A stretch of 64,000 nt of DNA, from the NCBI RefSeq assembly GCF_014284155.1, contig NZ_JACOFZ010000008.1, positions 62,001 to 126,000 of the forward strand, in the 5' to 3' direction. Origin of the DNA: Affinundibacterium nitidum (lineage in GTDB: Bacteria; Pseudomonadota; Gammaproteobacteria; Burkholderiales; Burkholderiaceae_D). The stretch's first letter is position 1. Each line of letters opens with the position of its first letter. Below the pieces are notes generated by a model. That model was not told the origin of the DNA. It made no database searches and saw only the letters and a list, made by a program, of their open reading frames with translations. Shown in pieces: positions 53,227 to 63,369 of the stretch. Position numbers and translations under genes: made by a program.

Positions 53227-53242
53227 TTGGAAACGTTACCAA
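53227..53242. promoter_or_regulatory. LacI-type operator, upstream site at the TonB receptor promoter
   Basis: TTGGAAACGTTACCAA is identical to the GH3 operator and ends seven bases before the -35 element. Its centre is 64 bases from the downstream operator, close to six helical turns, a spacing that would permit DNA looping. Confidence 0.75.
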
Positions 53243-53401
53243 TTGCTGTTTTTTTGCGACATTTTAGGTCGACAAGAAGGTTTTCCAAATGACTTACCCG
53301 AGCGCAATCAAGTTTTTCTTCATTTGTGCAGCTCTTCTCACCCCAATTGCTCAGATGACTGGGTTTAATTGAAGTTCTTGCACAAGAACTTCCCCATATG
53401 C

Positions 53402-53570
53402 TGTGGATAACTTTGTGGGTAATTTCAAAGAAAAATAGTGCCGATGGGAATCAAGACAAGAATTTGTTTAACTAGCTATCGTAAGCTATTGTTTAATTGG
53501 AAGATTTTATAAAATTCAATTGTTAAAAACTGTTTCCACAAATAAATTCTTTTGATTTTTTTGTGGATAA
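53402..53570. other. Second cluster of DnaA-box-like motifs
   Basis: Exact TGTGGATAA boxes lie at 53402-53410 and 53562-53570, with a one-mismatch TGTGGGTAA at 53414-53422. The sequence TGTGGATAACTTTGTGG at 53402-53418 is identical to 14425-14441. The DNA from 53450 to 53610 is strongly A/T-rich. This is the rest of the 745-base gap between the TonB receptor and PPK2; no gene is supported in it. Confidence 0.5.
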
Positions 53571-53674
53571 GTTTCATTTTATGATCTTTTTATCTTATTA
53601 ATTTGCTTCGAAATTCTCATTGGGTCACTCTGGTTTTCACATCCCTGCTTTACACACCCATGTGCTATCAATGC

Positions 53675-54484
53675 CTATTTCACGACCAGCTTTTTAATGT
53701 CTGGGTTGCCTGGTGGGTAGGCCAACCCCATCAGCGCAATCTGCTCCTCGAGTATCGATGCAATTGTCAAATTTCTCTGCGTTTTGGAGTTCGCAGGAAT
53801 GATGAACCATGGCGCATACTCTGTATTCGTCGCCTCTATAGCCTCTTGATAGGCGACTTGGTAATCATCCCAATATTCGCGTTCTTTAAGATCGTTAGCG
53901 TCGAACTTCCAATGTTTATTCGGGTCTGCGATACGCTCTTCTAATCGTTCTTTTTGTTCCGACTTGGAGATGTGCAAAAAGAATTTAAAAATCGTCGTTC
54001 CTGTTTCAGCCAACATCTTTTCAAAAGCATTGATATGGGCGAAACGCTGGGGCACTTCTGCGGCAGAAATCCACTGATGTACACGCGTAATGAGCACGTC
54101 TTCATAATGGCTACGATTGAATATCGCGATCTCACCTAAGGCCGGCACTTGCTGGTGAACGCGCCACAAATAGTCATGTGCGGACTCGATCGCGGTCGGC
54201 GCCTTAAAGCAATAACAACGGGCACCAAGAGGATTAATCTGACCAAACACAGCACGCACGGTTCCGTCTTTGCCTGAGGTATCCATGCCTTGTAGGATGA
54301 CCAAGATCTTATGCTTCTTCTGCGCATAAAGGAGATCTTGATAGGCGGCGAGTTTTTCTGCCAAAGCTAAAGTGCGTAACTTATCAACGCTCTTATCCTT
54401 ACTCGACAGCAGCTTCTCCTCAGCATCAATATCACTCAGCACTACATTTTTCTTCGCGAGAAATTTTGAGGCAATCGACACCAT
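53675..54484 (-). CDS. ppk2: Polyphosphate kinase 2 family protein
   Basis: About 269 residues from the ATG at 54484, six bases after GGAGG; ATG 54490 and 54514 are in frame. PPK2 signatures are ILQGMDTSGKDGTVRAVFGQINPLG (Walker A), IAIFNRSHYEDVLITRVH (Walker B) and RIADPNKHWKF (lid). These enzymes use polyphosphate to phosphorylate nucleoside mono- or diphosphates; the class cannot be set by eye. It follows the CoA-binding protein gene by 55 bases. Confidence 0.9.
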   Translation of the reverse strand: MVSIASKFLAKKNVVLSDIDAEEKLLSSKDKSVDKLRTLALAEKLAAYQDLLYAQKKHKILVILQGMDTSGKDGTVRAVFGQINPLGARCYCFKAPTAIESAHDYLWRVHQQVPALGEIAIFNRSHYEDVLITRVHQWISAAEVPQRFAHINAFEKMLAETGTTIFKFFLHISKSEQKERLEERIADPNKHWKFDANDLKEREYWDDYQVAYQEAIEATNTEYAPWFIIPANSKTQRNLTIASILEEQIALMGLAYPPGNPDIKKLVVK

Positions 54485-54539
54485 GAGCATCCTCCGAGAT
54501 AAGTAAAGCAACAACTGAAATGTTGTGCTGCGTATGAGT

Positions 54540-54974
54540 CTAACTGATTCCGTGCAGTCGCTTATGTTCTATCTTGGTACAACGATCCATCACCACACGC
54601 ATTCCGATATCACGCGCGCGTTTCGCAGCGTCTTCGTTAAGAATGTCTAACTGCATCCAAATTGCTCCAGCACCTACCGATCCAGCTGCTTCAACGATAG
54701 CGGGGATCTCTTCTGTTTTGCGAAAACAATCAACGATATCAATGGCGAGACCAGTGGCATCGACTGCTTCCTTCAAACTTGCATAACACTGTTGTCCGAG
54801 TATTTCTGTGCCAGCCAGCATCGGATTAACGCCGAATACTTGATAGCCATGTTCTATCAAGTACATCGCCACTTTATAACTATCGCGTTCAGACTTATTC
54901 GACAAACCAACGATGGCGATCGTACGTGCTTGCTGTAATAACTGATCGATTTCTACTGTTTGTTGTGGTTCCAT
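54540..54974 (-). CDS. CoA-binding protein
   Basis: 144 residues with a single Rossmann-like CoA_binding domain: TIAIVGLSNKSERDSYKVAMYLIEHGYQVFGVNPM, AIDIVDCFRKTEEIPAIVEAA, GAIWMQLDILNEDAAKRARDIGMRVVMDRC. Stand-alone members of this family bind CoA but have no established reaction. It is between the atp operon terminator and PPK2 on the same strand. Confidence 0.88.
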   Translation of the reverse strand: MEPQQTVEIDQLLQQARTIAIVGLSNKSERDSYKVAMYLIEHGYQVFGVNPMLAGTEILGQQCYASLKEAVDATGLAIDIVDCFRKTEEIPAIVEAAGSVGAGAIWMQLDILNEDAAKRARDIGMRVVMDRCTKIEHKRLHGIS

Positions 54975-55005
54975 GTTTCGACTCGTAGGAGATGTTCAGG
55001 CAAAA

Positions 55006-55031
55006 ATAAAGGCAGCCTAAGCTGCCTTTAT
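55006..55031 (-). terminator. Terminator of the atp operon
   Basis: ATAAAGGCAGC (55006-55016) pairs perfectly with GCTGCCTTTAT (55021-55031) around CTAA. On the minus strand the stem runs into a TTTTT run. It lies about 60 bases past atpC. Confidence 0.9.
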
Positions 55032-55088
55032 CATTTTACGACGGTATTACTGATTGCATTAGTTCTGCCTTAAAACCTACCGACAAAA

Positions 55089-55511
55089 TTAACGCTTAGA
55101 ACGCAATTTCTGAATCGCTGCCAATTGTGCGATCGCTGATGCCAACTCGGCTTGTGCTTGCGCATAGTCGATGCCTGCTTCGCGATTAACCAAAGCTTCT
55201 TCTGCCAATTTCTTGGCTTCAGCTGCTTTTGCTTCATCAAGATCAGCGCCACGAATCGCTGTATCGGCCAATACAGTTACTGTATCTGGTTGTACTTCCA
55301 AGATACCGCCTGCAACGAATACGAATTCGTCCTCAGCTTTACCTTCAACCTTGATACGCACTGCGCCTGGCTTAATACGTGTGATCAATGGAGTGTGTTT
55401 TGGGTAGATACCCAATTCACCTGATTCACCCGGCAACGCGACGAACAAAGCTTCGCCAGAAAAGATACTCTCTTCTGCAGAAACTACGTCAACGTGAATA
55501 GTATGTGCCAT
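55089..55511 (-). CDS. atpC: ATP synthase F1 epsilon subunit
   Basis: 140 residues. The beta-sandwich domain ([49 protein letters not shown]) and the C-terminal helical hairpin are both present, and length is normal for proteobacteria. Epsilon sits on the central stalk and inhibits ATP hydrolysis. It is the last gene of the operon, 98 bases after atpD, with a hairpin in the gap. Confidence 0.97.
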   Translation of the reverse strand: MAHTIHVDVVSAEESIFSGEALFVALPGESGELGIYPKHTPLITRIKPGAVRIKVEGKAEDEFVFVAGGILEVQPDTVTVLADTAIRGADLDEAKAAEAKKLAEEALVNREAGIDYAQAQAELASAIAQLAAIQKLRSKR

Positions 55512-55579
55512 GTGCTAACCTTTTTAGTTTGCTTCCCCGTCCCCGAATCTACATTCTAGGAAGGGGGGCGTCACTCTTC

Positions 55580-55600
55580 GCCCCGAGTTTGATTCGGGGC
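55580..55600 (-). other. Intercistronic hairpin between atpD and atpC
   Basis: GCCCCGA (55580-55586) pairs with TCGGGGC (55594-55600) around a seven-base loop shortly after the atpD stop. There is no T-run, so it may modulate mRNA stability or atpC expression rather than end transcription. Confidence 0.5.
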
Positions 55601-55609
55601 TCAGAATAA

Positions 55610-57043
<1,434 letters not shown>

Positions 57044-57913
57044 TTAGACCGCTGCCGCGCCGGCGACGATCTCGGAGAGCTCTTTAGTAATCGCAGCTTG
57101 ACGAGTTTTGTTGTAAATCAATTTCAACTCACCAATCACATTACCCGCGTTATCGCTAGCTGACTTCATCGCCACCATACGTGCCGATTGTTCTGACGCC
57201 ATGTTTTCTGCCACTGCTTGATAAATCAGCGCTTCTACATAACGCACCAACAATTCATCGATCACCGTCGCTGCGTCTGGTTCGTAAATGTAGTCCCAAG
57301 AATGGGATGCTGCATTTGTTTCCAGCTTGTCCGCTGTCAGAGGCAATAATTGCTCTAACACTGGCTCTTGCTTCATGGTGTTAATGAATTTGGTGTAGCT
57401 CAAATAAACCGCGTCGAGCTTGCCTTCCTGATACGCATCCAGCAACAACTTTACTGGACCAATCAATTTATCGAGGTGCGGCGTATCGCCGAGTTGGATC
57501 GCATGCGAAACAACTTTTGCACCTACACGATTCAGGAAGCCGAGACCCTTGTTACCAATCGCGACCGCTTCAATTTTTGAACCCTTACCTTCGAGTTCAC
57601 GCATTTTGTTGGTGACCAAACGCAAAACGTTGGTATTCAAGCCACCGCACAAACCCTTATCAGTTGTTACAACGATCAAGCCAATTTTCTTAGCTTGATC
57701 TTGCTGAACCATGAAAGGATGCGTGTACTCTGGGTTGGCCTGTGACAAGTTAGCGGTGATATTGCGAATCTTCTCACTGTATGGGCGAGCAGCACGCATT
57801 CTGTCCTGCGCTTTGCGCATTTTAGAAGCGGCAACCATTTCCATCGCCTTAGTGATCTTCTTCGTATTCTCTACGCTTTTGATCTTGCCACGTATCTCTT
57901 TACCTGCAGCCAT
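57044..57913 (-). CDS. atpG: ATP synthase F1 gamma subunit
   Basis: 289 residues. The N-terminal helix [47 protein letters not shown] in the central domain, and the C-terminal helix [38 protein letters not shown] are all typical. Gamma forms the rotating shaft. It is 29 bases after atpA. Confidence 0.99.
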   Translation of the reverse strand: MAAGKEIRGKIKSVENTKKITKAMEMVAASKMRKAQDRMRAARPYSEKIRNITANLSQANPEYTHPFMVQQDQAKKIGLIVVTTDKGLCGGLNTNVLRLVTNKMRELEGKGSKIEAVAIGNKGLGFLNRVGAKVVSHAIQLGDTPHLDKLIGPVKLLLDAYQEGKLDAVYLSYTKFINTMKQEPVLEQLLPLTADKLETNAASHSWDYIYEPDAATVIDELLVRYVEALIYQAVAENMASEQSARMVAMKSASDNAGNVIGELKLIYNKTRQAAITKELSEIVAGAAAV

Positions 57914-57942
57914 GAGTATTGACTCCTTCTAGCTACGGTAAA

Positions 57943-59484
57943 TTAAAATGCGCCGGATTTTTTGAAATCAGCAATTGCGGCAGCCATGGCAGCTTCGCCA
58001 TCTTTGTCCAGTTGCTTGGTTTCTTCGATCTTTTGCAACAACGCTGCTTGGTTAGTCTTCAAGTGGTTATGCATGCCAGATTCGAAAGACAATACTTTCT
58101 TCACTGGTACATCATCCAAGAAGCCTTTGTTCACAGCAAACAGACTGGACGCCATCAAAGAGATAGACAATGGTGCGTACTGAGCTTGTTTCAACAATTC
58201 AGTAACGCGCGCACCACGATCCAACTGCTTACGTGTTGCTTCATCCAAATCAGATGCGAACTGCGCAAACGCTGCCAATTCACGATATTGCGCCAAGTCA
58301 GTACGGATACCGCCGGACAAGTTTTTGATAACTTTAGTCTGAGCTGCACCACCAACGCGAGACACGGAAATACCCGCGTTAATCGCTGGACGAATACCAG
58401 AGTTGAACAATGAAGTTTCCAAGAAGATCTGACCGTCAGTAATCGAAATTACGTTAGTTGGAACGAAAGCGGAAACGTCACCTGCTTGAGTTTCAATGAT
58501 AGGCAATGCTGTCAAGGAACCTGTCTTACCTTTAACTTCACCTTTAGTGAATGCTTCAACGTAGTCTGGGTTAACACGTGCTGCACGTTCCAACAAACGG
58601 GAGTGCAAGTAGAACACGTCACCTGGATACGCTTCACGGCCTGGTGGACGGCGCAACAACAAGGAAACTTGACGGTATGCAACCGCTTGTTTCGACAAGT
58701 CATCATAAACGATCAATGCATCTTCGCCGCGGTCACGGAAGTATTCACCCATCGCGCAACCGGAGTATGCGGATACGTATTGCATCGCTGCAGATTCAGA
58801 TGCAGTCGCTGCGACAACGATGGTGTATTCCATTGCGCCGTGTGCTTCCAAAGAACGCACAACGTTTTTAACGGAAGAAGCTTTTTGACCAATCGCTACA
58901 TAGATACATGTAACGCCTTGACCTTTTTGATTGATGATCGCATCGATCGCTACCGCTGTTTTACCAGTTTGACGATCGCCAATGATCAATTCACGTTGAC
59001 CACGACCAACTGGAACCATGGAGTCGATAGACTTCAAGCCAGTTTGCAATGGTTGAGAAACGGATTGACGAGCAATAACGCCAGGAGCGATTTTTTCGAT
59101 TGGCGCAGTCAATTTTGCATTGATAGGACCTTTGCCGTCGATTGGTTGACCCAATGCGTTAACAACACGGCCGCGCAATTCTGGGCCGATAGGTACTTCC
59201 AAAATACGACCTGTACATTTAACTGTATCGCCTTCGGAAATGTGTTCGTAGTCACCGAGAATAACGGCACCAACGGAATCACGTTCCAAGTTCAAGGCCA
59301 GACCAAATGTATTGCCTGGGAATTCCAACATCTCGCCTTGCATCGCATCGGACAAACCGTGGATGCGGCAGATGCCGTCGGTAACGGAGATAACCGTACC
59401 TTGATTACGAATCTCAGCGCTGTCACCAAGGCCTTGAATACGGCTCTTGATCAACTCGCTGATTTCTGATGGGTTGAGTTGCAT
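57943..59484 (-). CDS. atpA: ATP synthase F1 alpha subunit
   Basis: 513 residues with the nucleotide-binding P-loop GDRQTGKT (169-176), the alpha-type signature [17 protein letters not shown] and the N-terminal [16 protein letters not shown]. It is the non-catalytic partner of beta in the F1 ring. It follows atpH by 47 bases. Confidence 0.99.
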   Translation of the reverse strand: MQLNPSEISELIKSRIQGLGDSAEIRNQGTVISVTDGICRIHGLSDAMQGEMLEFPGNTFGLALNLERDSVGAVILGDYEHISEGDTVKCTGRILEVPIGPELRGRVVNALGQPIDGKGPINAKLTAPIEKIAPGVIARQSVSQPLQTGLKSIDSMVPVGRGQRELIIGDRQTGKTAVAIDAIINQKGQGVTCIYVAIGQKASSVKNVVRSLEAHGAMEYTIVVAATASESAAMQYVSAYSGCAMGEYFRDRGEDALIVYDDLSKQAVAYRQVSLLLRRPPGREAYPGDVFYLHSRLLERAARVNPDYVEAFTKGEVKGKTGSLTALPIIETQAGDVSAFVPTNVISITDGQIFLETSLFNSGIRPAINAGISVSRVGGAAQTKVIKNLSGGIRTDLAQYRELAAFAQFASDLDEATRKQLDRGARVTELLKQAQYAPLSISLMASSLFAVNKGFLDDVPVKKVLSFESGMHNHLKTNQAALLQKIEETKQLDKDGEAAMAAAIADFKKSGAF

Positions 59485-59531
59485 ACTAACTCCTAAAATT
59501 GTTTCAGTACTTAAACAGCATTAAGCAAAGC

Positions 59532-60065
59532 TTAAGCAGTTAAAGCGTTGTGCATCTGTTGCAGCTTGGCACGAACCGAAGTATCCAGCACTTGATCACC
59601 AACCACGATACGCACACCACCGATCAGTGAAGAATCCACTGTTACGGTTGGGTGCAATTTGCGACCAAATTTCTTTTCCAGTGTTGCCGCCAATTCTTTA
59701 ACTTGTGCGTCAGTCATTTCAAACGCGCTGACAATTTCTGCATCTGCAGAACCGGTGTCGGCATTTTGCAGATCATGAAATTGCGCCGCGATTTCTGGCA
59801 ACAAAGTTAAACGGTCATATTCAGTCAAAGTATTGATGAAGTTTTTCGCTTCAGCAGTTACAGGAGACTTCAACACGGACAAGAAAGCCTCAGCAGTTTG
59901 ACCTGCGGAGACTTTGGGGTTGTGTGCAAGAGCTACTACATCGGGATGCGCCGCGGCTTGCGCCATCTCAGCAACCAGTTCCGACCAGGCGGACAGGTTG
60001 CCAGACTTAGCAACGCGATACAACGCTTCTGCGTATGGACGAGCGATCGTTGCGAGTTCAGCCAT
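59532..60065 (-). CDS. atpH: ATP synthase F1 delta subunit
   Basis: 177 residues: [19 protein letters not shown] at the start, [21 protein letters not shown] in the middle, and [23 protein letters not shown] at the C-terminus as in the OSCP/delta family. It joins F1 to the peripheral stalk. It starts two bases after the atpF stop. Confidence 0.98.
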   Translation of the reverse strand: MAELATIARPYAEALYRVAKSGNLSAWSELVAEMAQAAAHPDVVALAHNPKVSAGQTAEAFLSVLKSPVTAEAKNFINTLTEYDRLTLLPEIAAQFHDLQNADTGSADAEIVSAFEMTDAQVKELAATLEKKFGRKLHPTVTVDSSLIGGVRIVVGDQVLDTSVRAKLQQMHNALTA

Positions 60066-60067
60066 GA

Positions 60068-60538
60068 TTACAGCTCAGTCTTCAATTGGTTGAGCAAATC
60101 TGCGTGAGCAGCTGCATTCACCTCACGCTTCAAAATTTGCTCTGCGCCTTTCACTGCCAAGGCAGCTACTTGGTCGCGCAATTCTTCGCGTGCTTTTGTG
60201 ACTTGATTTGCGGCTTCTGCTTGAGCTGCAGCGATGATGCGTGCGGCTTCTGCGTTAGCAGCATTCTTAGCTTCTTCAACGATCAATTGACCACGCTTCT
60301 CAGCGTTTGCAACTTGTTTCAAGCCTTCTTCGCGAGCCCCTGCCAATTCAAGCTGAACTTTTTTCTCAGCTTCTTTCATAGCAGCTTGGCCTTGATCAGC
60401 AGCGGACAAACCGTCAGCGATTTTCTTTCTGCGATCATCGATGGCGCCGATCAACGGTGGCCATACGAATTTCATGGTAAACCAAGCGAGTACAAAAAAT
60501 ACTACCGCTTGGTACCACATTGTTTGATTAAGATTCAT
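60068..60538 (-). CDS. atpF: ATP synthase F0 b subunit
   Basis: 156 residues with one N-terminal membrane helix ([23 protein letters not shown]) and a long charged, Ala-rich helix that forms the dimeric peripheral stalk. Length and sequence match proteobacterial b subunits. It lies between atpE and atpH. Confidence 0.98.
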   Translation of the reverse strand: MNLNQTMWYQAVVFFVLAWFTMKFVWPPLIGAIDDRRKKIADGLSAADQGQAAMKEAEKKVQLELAGAREEGLKQVANAEKRGQLIVEEAKNAANAEAARIIAAAQAEAANQVTKAREELRDQVAALAVKGAEQILKREVNAAAHADLLNQLKTEL

Positions 60539-60616
60539 GTCGTTTCCTTGTCTGAATTATCGTTCCGCGGGTGTTGACCGCTTCGACCAACACCACGGTA
60601 GAAAAAGGAAATTCAA

Positions 60617-60913
<297 letters not shown>

Positions 60914-60987
60914 CTAAAACCAATACTAAAACTGATTACTTCACTTGAATTGTCGCAGTTTGTTTTGACTCGCTGCGACCATTCGAA

Positions 60988-61812
60988 TTAGTGTGCATCG
61001 TGAGATTGACCCATGTATACCAAAGTCAACATCATGAAAATAAACGCTTGCAAGAACACGATCAAAATGTGGAAGATCGCCCAAATCGAACCGGCAATCA
61101 CTTGACCAATACCGCCGAAGTGGCTGTATGCGCCGAGCAATGCGATCAACAAGAACAACAACTCACCCGCAAACATGTTACCGAACAGTCGCATACCGAG
61201 AGAGAAAGTCTTGGCAGCAAATTCAACCACGTTCAACATAATATTGAATGGCAACATCCATGGACCAAACGGTGCTGTGCACAGTTCTTTAATGAAACCG
61301 CCAAAACCTTTGATTTTGAAGGAGTAGTAAATCATCAAAGCGAACACACCAACTGCGATACCCAAAGTGCCGTTCAAGTCAGCCGTTGGAACGACACGGT
61401 GATGAATTTCGGGGTTAATTCCCAACAATGGGAACAACCATACTGAGAACAAATCGACTGGCAAGAAGTCCATGGAGTTCATTAAAGAGACCCACACGAA
61501 TACTGTCAAAGCCATTGGTGCGATGAAAGATACGTTACCGTGAACAATGCTCTTCGCTTGATCATTGACCATTTCTACAACCATCTCAACTGCGCATTGA
61601 AAACGACCAGGCACCCCGGACGTTGCTTTGCGAGAAGCCAAGAACATCAAAATGATAGCGAGTAAACCGCAAACGACGGACCAGATGATGGTGTCGTAGT
61701 TGATATAGGACATATCAACCAAAGCTGTTTGTTGGTCATGTGAATTAGCCAAATGACCCAGGTGATGTTGGATATATTCCGACGGGGTTGGGGCGTGCTC
61801 AGTTGCGCTCAT
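60988..61812 (-). CDS. atpB: ATP synthase F0 a subunit
   Basis: About 274 residues from the ATG at 61812; a TTG at 61818 is in frame. The family signature FAAKTFSLGMRLFGNMFAGELL holds the essential Arg in the membrane helix that faces the c-ring, and the C-terminal FLQAFIFMMLTLVYMG is typical. It forms the proton half-channels. The atpI gene ends just before it. Confidence 0.98.
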   Translation of the reverse strand: MSATEHAPTPSEYIQHHLGHLANSHDQQTALVDMSYINYDTIIWSVVCGLLAIILMFLASRKATSGVPGRFQCAVEMVVEMVNDQAKSIVHGNVSFIAPMALTVFVWVSLMNSMDFLPVDLFSVWLFPLLGINPEIHHRVVPTADLNGTLGIAVGVFALMIYYSFKIKGFGGFIKELCTAPFGPWMLPFNIMLNVVEFAAKTFSLGMRLFGNMFAGELLFLLIALLGAYSHFGGIGQVIAGSIWAIFHILIVFLQAFIFMMLTLVYMGQSHDAH

Positions 61813-61814
61813 AA

Positions 61815-62150
61815 TCAATGCCTAAAGAGTAGAATTAAATAACTTTTGAGTACCACGATGAATGCAGCGATAAACGCCAGCCAATTCAAACCGGGGTAAA
61901 ACATAACGACCGCTCCTAACAGTGCAATCGTCAATGCAATCTTTATAAATTCGCCGACAAAAAAGTTCATCGGACTGCCGCCAGGCTTTCGCGCGCTACT
62001 GAGTAAGCGCAGGGCGAAAAATGCGTTCGGTATGGCGCAACATAGTCCACCAAGTAAGGCTGATAATCCTGCAGGAAGGCCAGACACTACACTTGCCACC
62101 AGCGCGACGATCACAGCTGCTGCAAATTGCAACAGGATTATTCGCGCCAT
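61815..62150 (-). CDS. atpI: ATP synthase assembly protein AtpI
   Basis: About 111 residues from the ATG at 62150, which has GGAG four bases upstream; the ATG at 62162 would add four residues. Four membrane helices are visible (LLQFAAAVIVALVASVVSGL, ALLGGLCCAIPNAFFAL, FIKIALTIALLGAVVMF, WLAFIAAFIVVLKSYL). AtpI aids c-ring assembly and is not part of the final enzyme. It is the first gene of the atp operon. Confidence 0.9.
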   Translation of the reverse strand: MARIILLQFAAAVIVALVASVVSGLPAGLSALLGGLCCAIPNAFFALRLLSSARKPGGSPMNFFVGEFIKIALTIALLGAVVMFYPGLNWLAFIAAFIVVLKSYLILLFRH

Positions 62151-62311
62151 GCCACTCCCCATTTCATCGGATATTTCGGTCGTACTTCTCGTTTTATTAT
62201 TTTTATTGGCAGCACCCTTTTAGGGCTTTGCGGACTACTTTGCGCGCCTCTTGTTCCCTGAGACGCACTATTTTTAAGCGCGAGCGAACCCGCGTTTCAT
62301 AAAACCACGGA

Positions 62312-62341
62312 ATTATACGTGTTTGTTACATGCAGCGTCAA
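62312..62341 (-). promoter_or_regulatory. Sigma-70-like promoter of the atp operon
   Basis: On the minus strand TTGACG (62336-62341) and a perfect TATAAT (62312-62317) are 18 bases apart. The start point would be near 62305, about 155 bases upstream of atpI. Confidence 0.7.
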
Positions 62342-62405
62342 ACGTTTGATGCAACGCAACATATTTTGCTTTGCAAATCTTTTTCCTAATTGTCTTCGCT
62401 TTATC

Positions 62406-62432
62406 TTTCTGATTTTTAAGAAAAATCAGAAA
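62406..62432 (-). terminator. Hairpin after parB
   Basis: TTTCTGATTTTT (62406-62417) pairs perfectly with AAAAATCAGAAA (62421-62432) around AAG, 36 bases past the parB stop. The stem is A/T-rich, so it may be a weak terminator separating parAB from atp. Confidence 0.55.
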
Positions 62433-62467
62433 AACTTGCTACTTTGCCTTGTTATTGAGGTTCGCGT

Positions 62468-63361
62468 TTATTGGCCGCGAATCTTCAAAATGATGCCATC
62501 CAAAGAGTCAAGGTCGGCAAAATCGATAATCATTTGGCCGCGACCTTTGCTGCCCAATTTTAGGGCAACTTGCGTTGCCAACAAATCAGACAATTCTTCT
62601 TCGAGGCGCGTAATGTCACGTGATTTTTCTGCCTTGTCACGTTGTTTTGCAGGCGTTGCCAGTTCCGTTGTTGTCTTTGTGACCAATTTTTCTGTGTCAC
62701 GTACAGATAAACGCTTTGCTACAACTTGGTTTGCCAATTGAATCTGGGTAGCGGCATCGACCGCTAACAAGGCACGGGCATGGCCCATATCAATATCGCC
62801 AGCCATTAACATCGTCTGCACAGGGCGCGCCAAATTTAACAAACGCAGCAAGTTCGATACAGCACTACGTGAACGACCTACTGACTGAGCCGCTTGTTCA
62901 TGCGTAAACGAGAAATCGGTAATCAAACGATGAATACCTTGGGCTTCCTCTAAAGGATTGAGATCTTCACGTTGAATGTTTTCAATCAAGGCCATTGCCG
63001 CCGCAGCTTGATCATCAACATCCTTGACCAGAACGGGCACTTCCGTCAAACCTGCCATCTGGGACGCACGGTAGCGTCGCTCACCGGCAATGATTTCATA
63101 CTGGGTCTGCCCATTAGCCTGACCGATTGGACGCACCAAGATAGGCTGCATCAAGCCCTGTGCCTTGATCGAGGCCGCCAGCTCAGCGAGCGCTCCCTCA
63201 TCCATACGGGTACGAGGTTGATATTTACCTGCCTGCATTTGCGTGACCTGTAAGGTTGTCGGCGCACCAGCGACGGTCGGAACCGCATCTGCAAAATCAT
63301 CAGCACCACCCAATAACGCGTCTAAACCACGGCCGAGGCCTTTTTGTTTTTTGATTGCCAT
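62468..63361 (-). CDS. parB: Chromosome partition protein ParB
   Basis: 297 residues. KKQKGLGRGLDALLG at the N-terminus (ParA-interacting), IIAGERRYRASQMAGL (CTPase/ParB box with GERRYRA), ALIENIQREDLNPLEEA and the helix-turn-helix SFTHEQAAQSVGRSRSAVSNLLRLLNL are all typical of chromosomal ParB. It binds parS and spreads as a CTP clamp. It is eight bases after parA. No consensus 16-base parS palindrome was found by eye in this window. Confidence 0.98.
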   Translation of the reverse strand: MAIKKQKGLGRGLDALLGGADDFADAVPTVAGAPTTLQVTQMQAGKYQPRTRMDEGALAELAASIKAQGLMQPILVRPIGQANGQTQYEIIAGERRYRASQMAGLTEVPVLVKDVDDQAAAAMALIENIQREDLNPLEEAQGIHRLITDFSFTHEQAAQSVGRSRSAVSNLLRLLNLARPVQTMLMAGDIDMGHARALLAVDAATQIQLANQVVAKRLSVRDTEKLVTKTTTELATPAKQRDKAEKSRDITRLEEELSDLLATQVALKLGSKGRGQMIIDFADLDSLDGIILKIRGQ

Positions 63362-63369
63362 ATTTCTGC

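Noticed and set aside
58486-59469. 327-codon plus-strand frame opposite atpA
   Set aside because: Antisense shadow of atpA with unnatural composition; no ribosome site or family.
62468-63361. parS sites near parAB
   Set aside because: I looked for the TGTTTCACGTGAAACA palindrome; the CACGTG-containing stretch at about 62618 lacks the outer arms.
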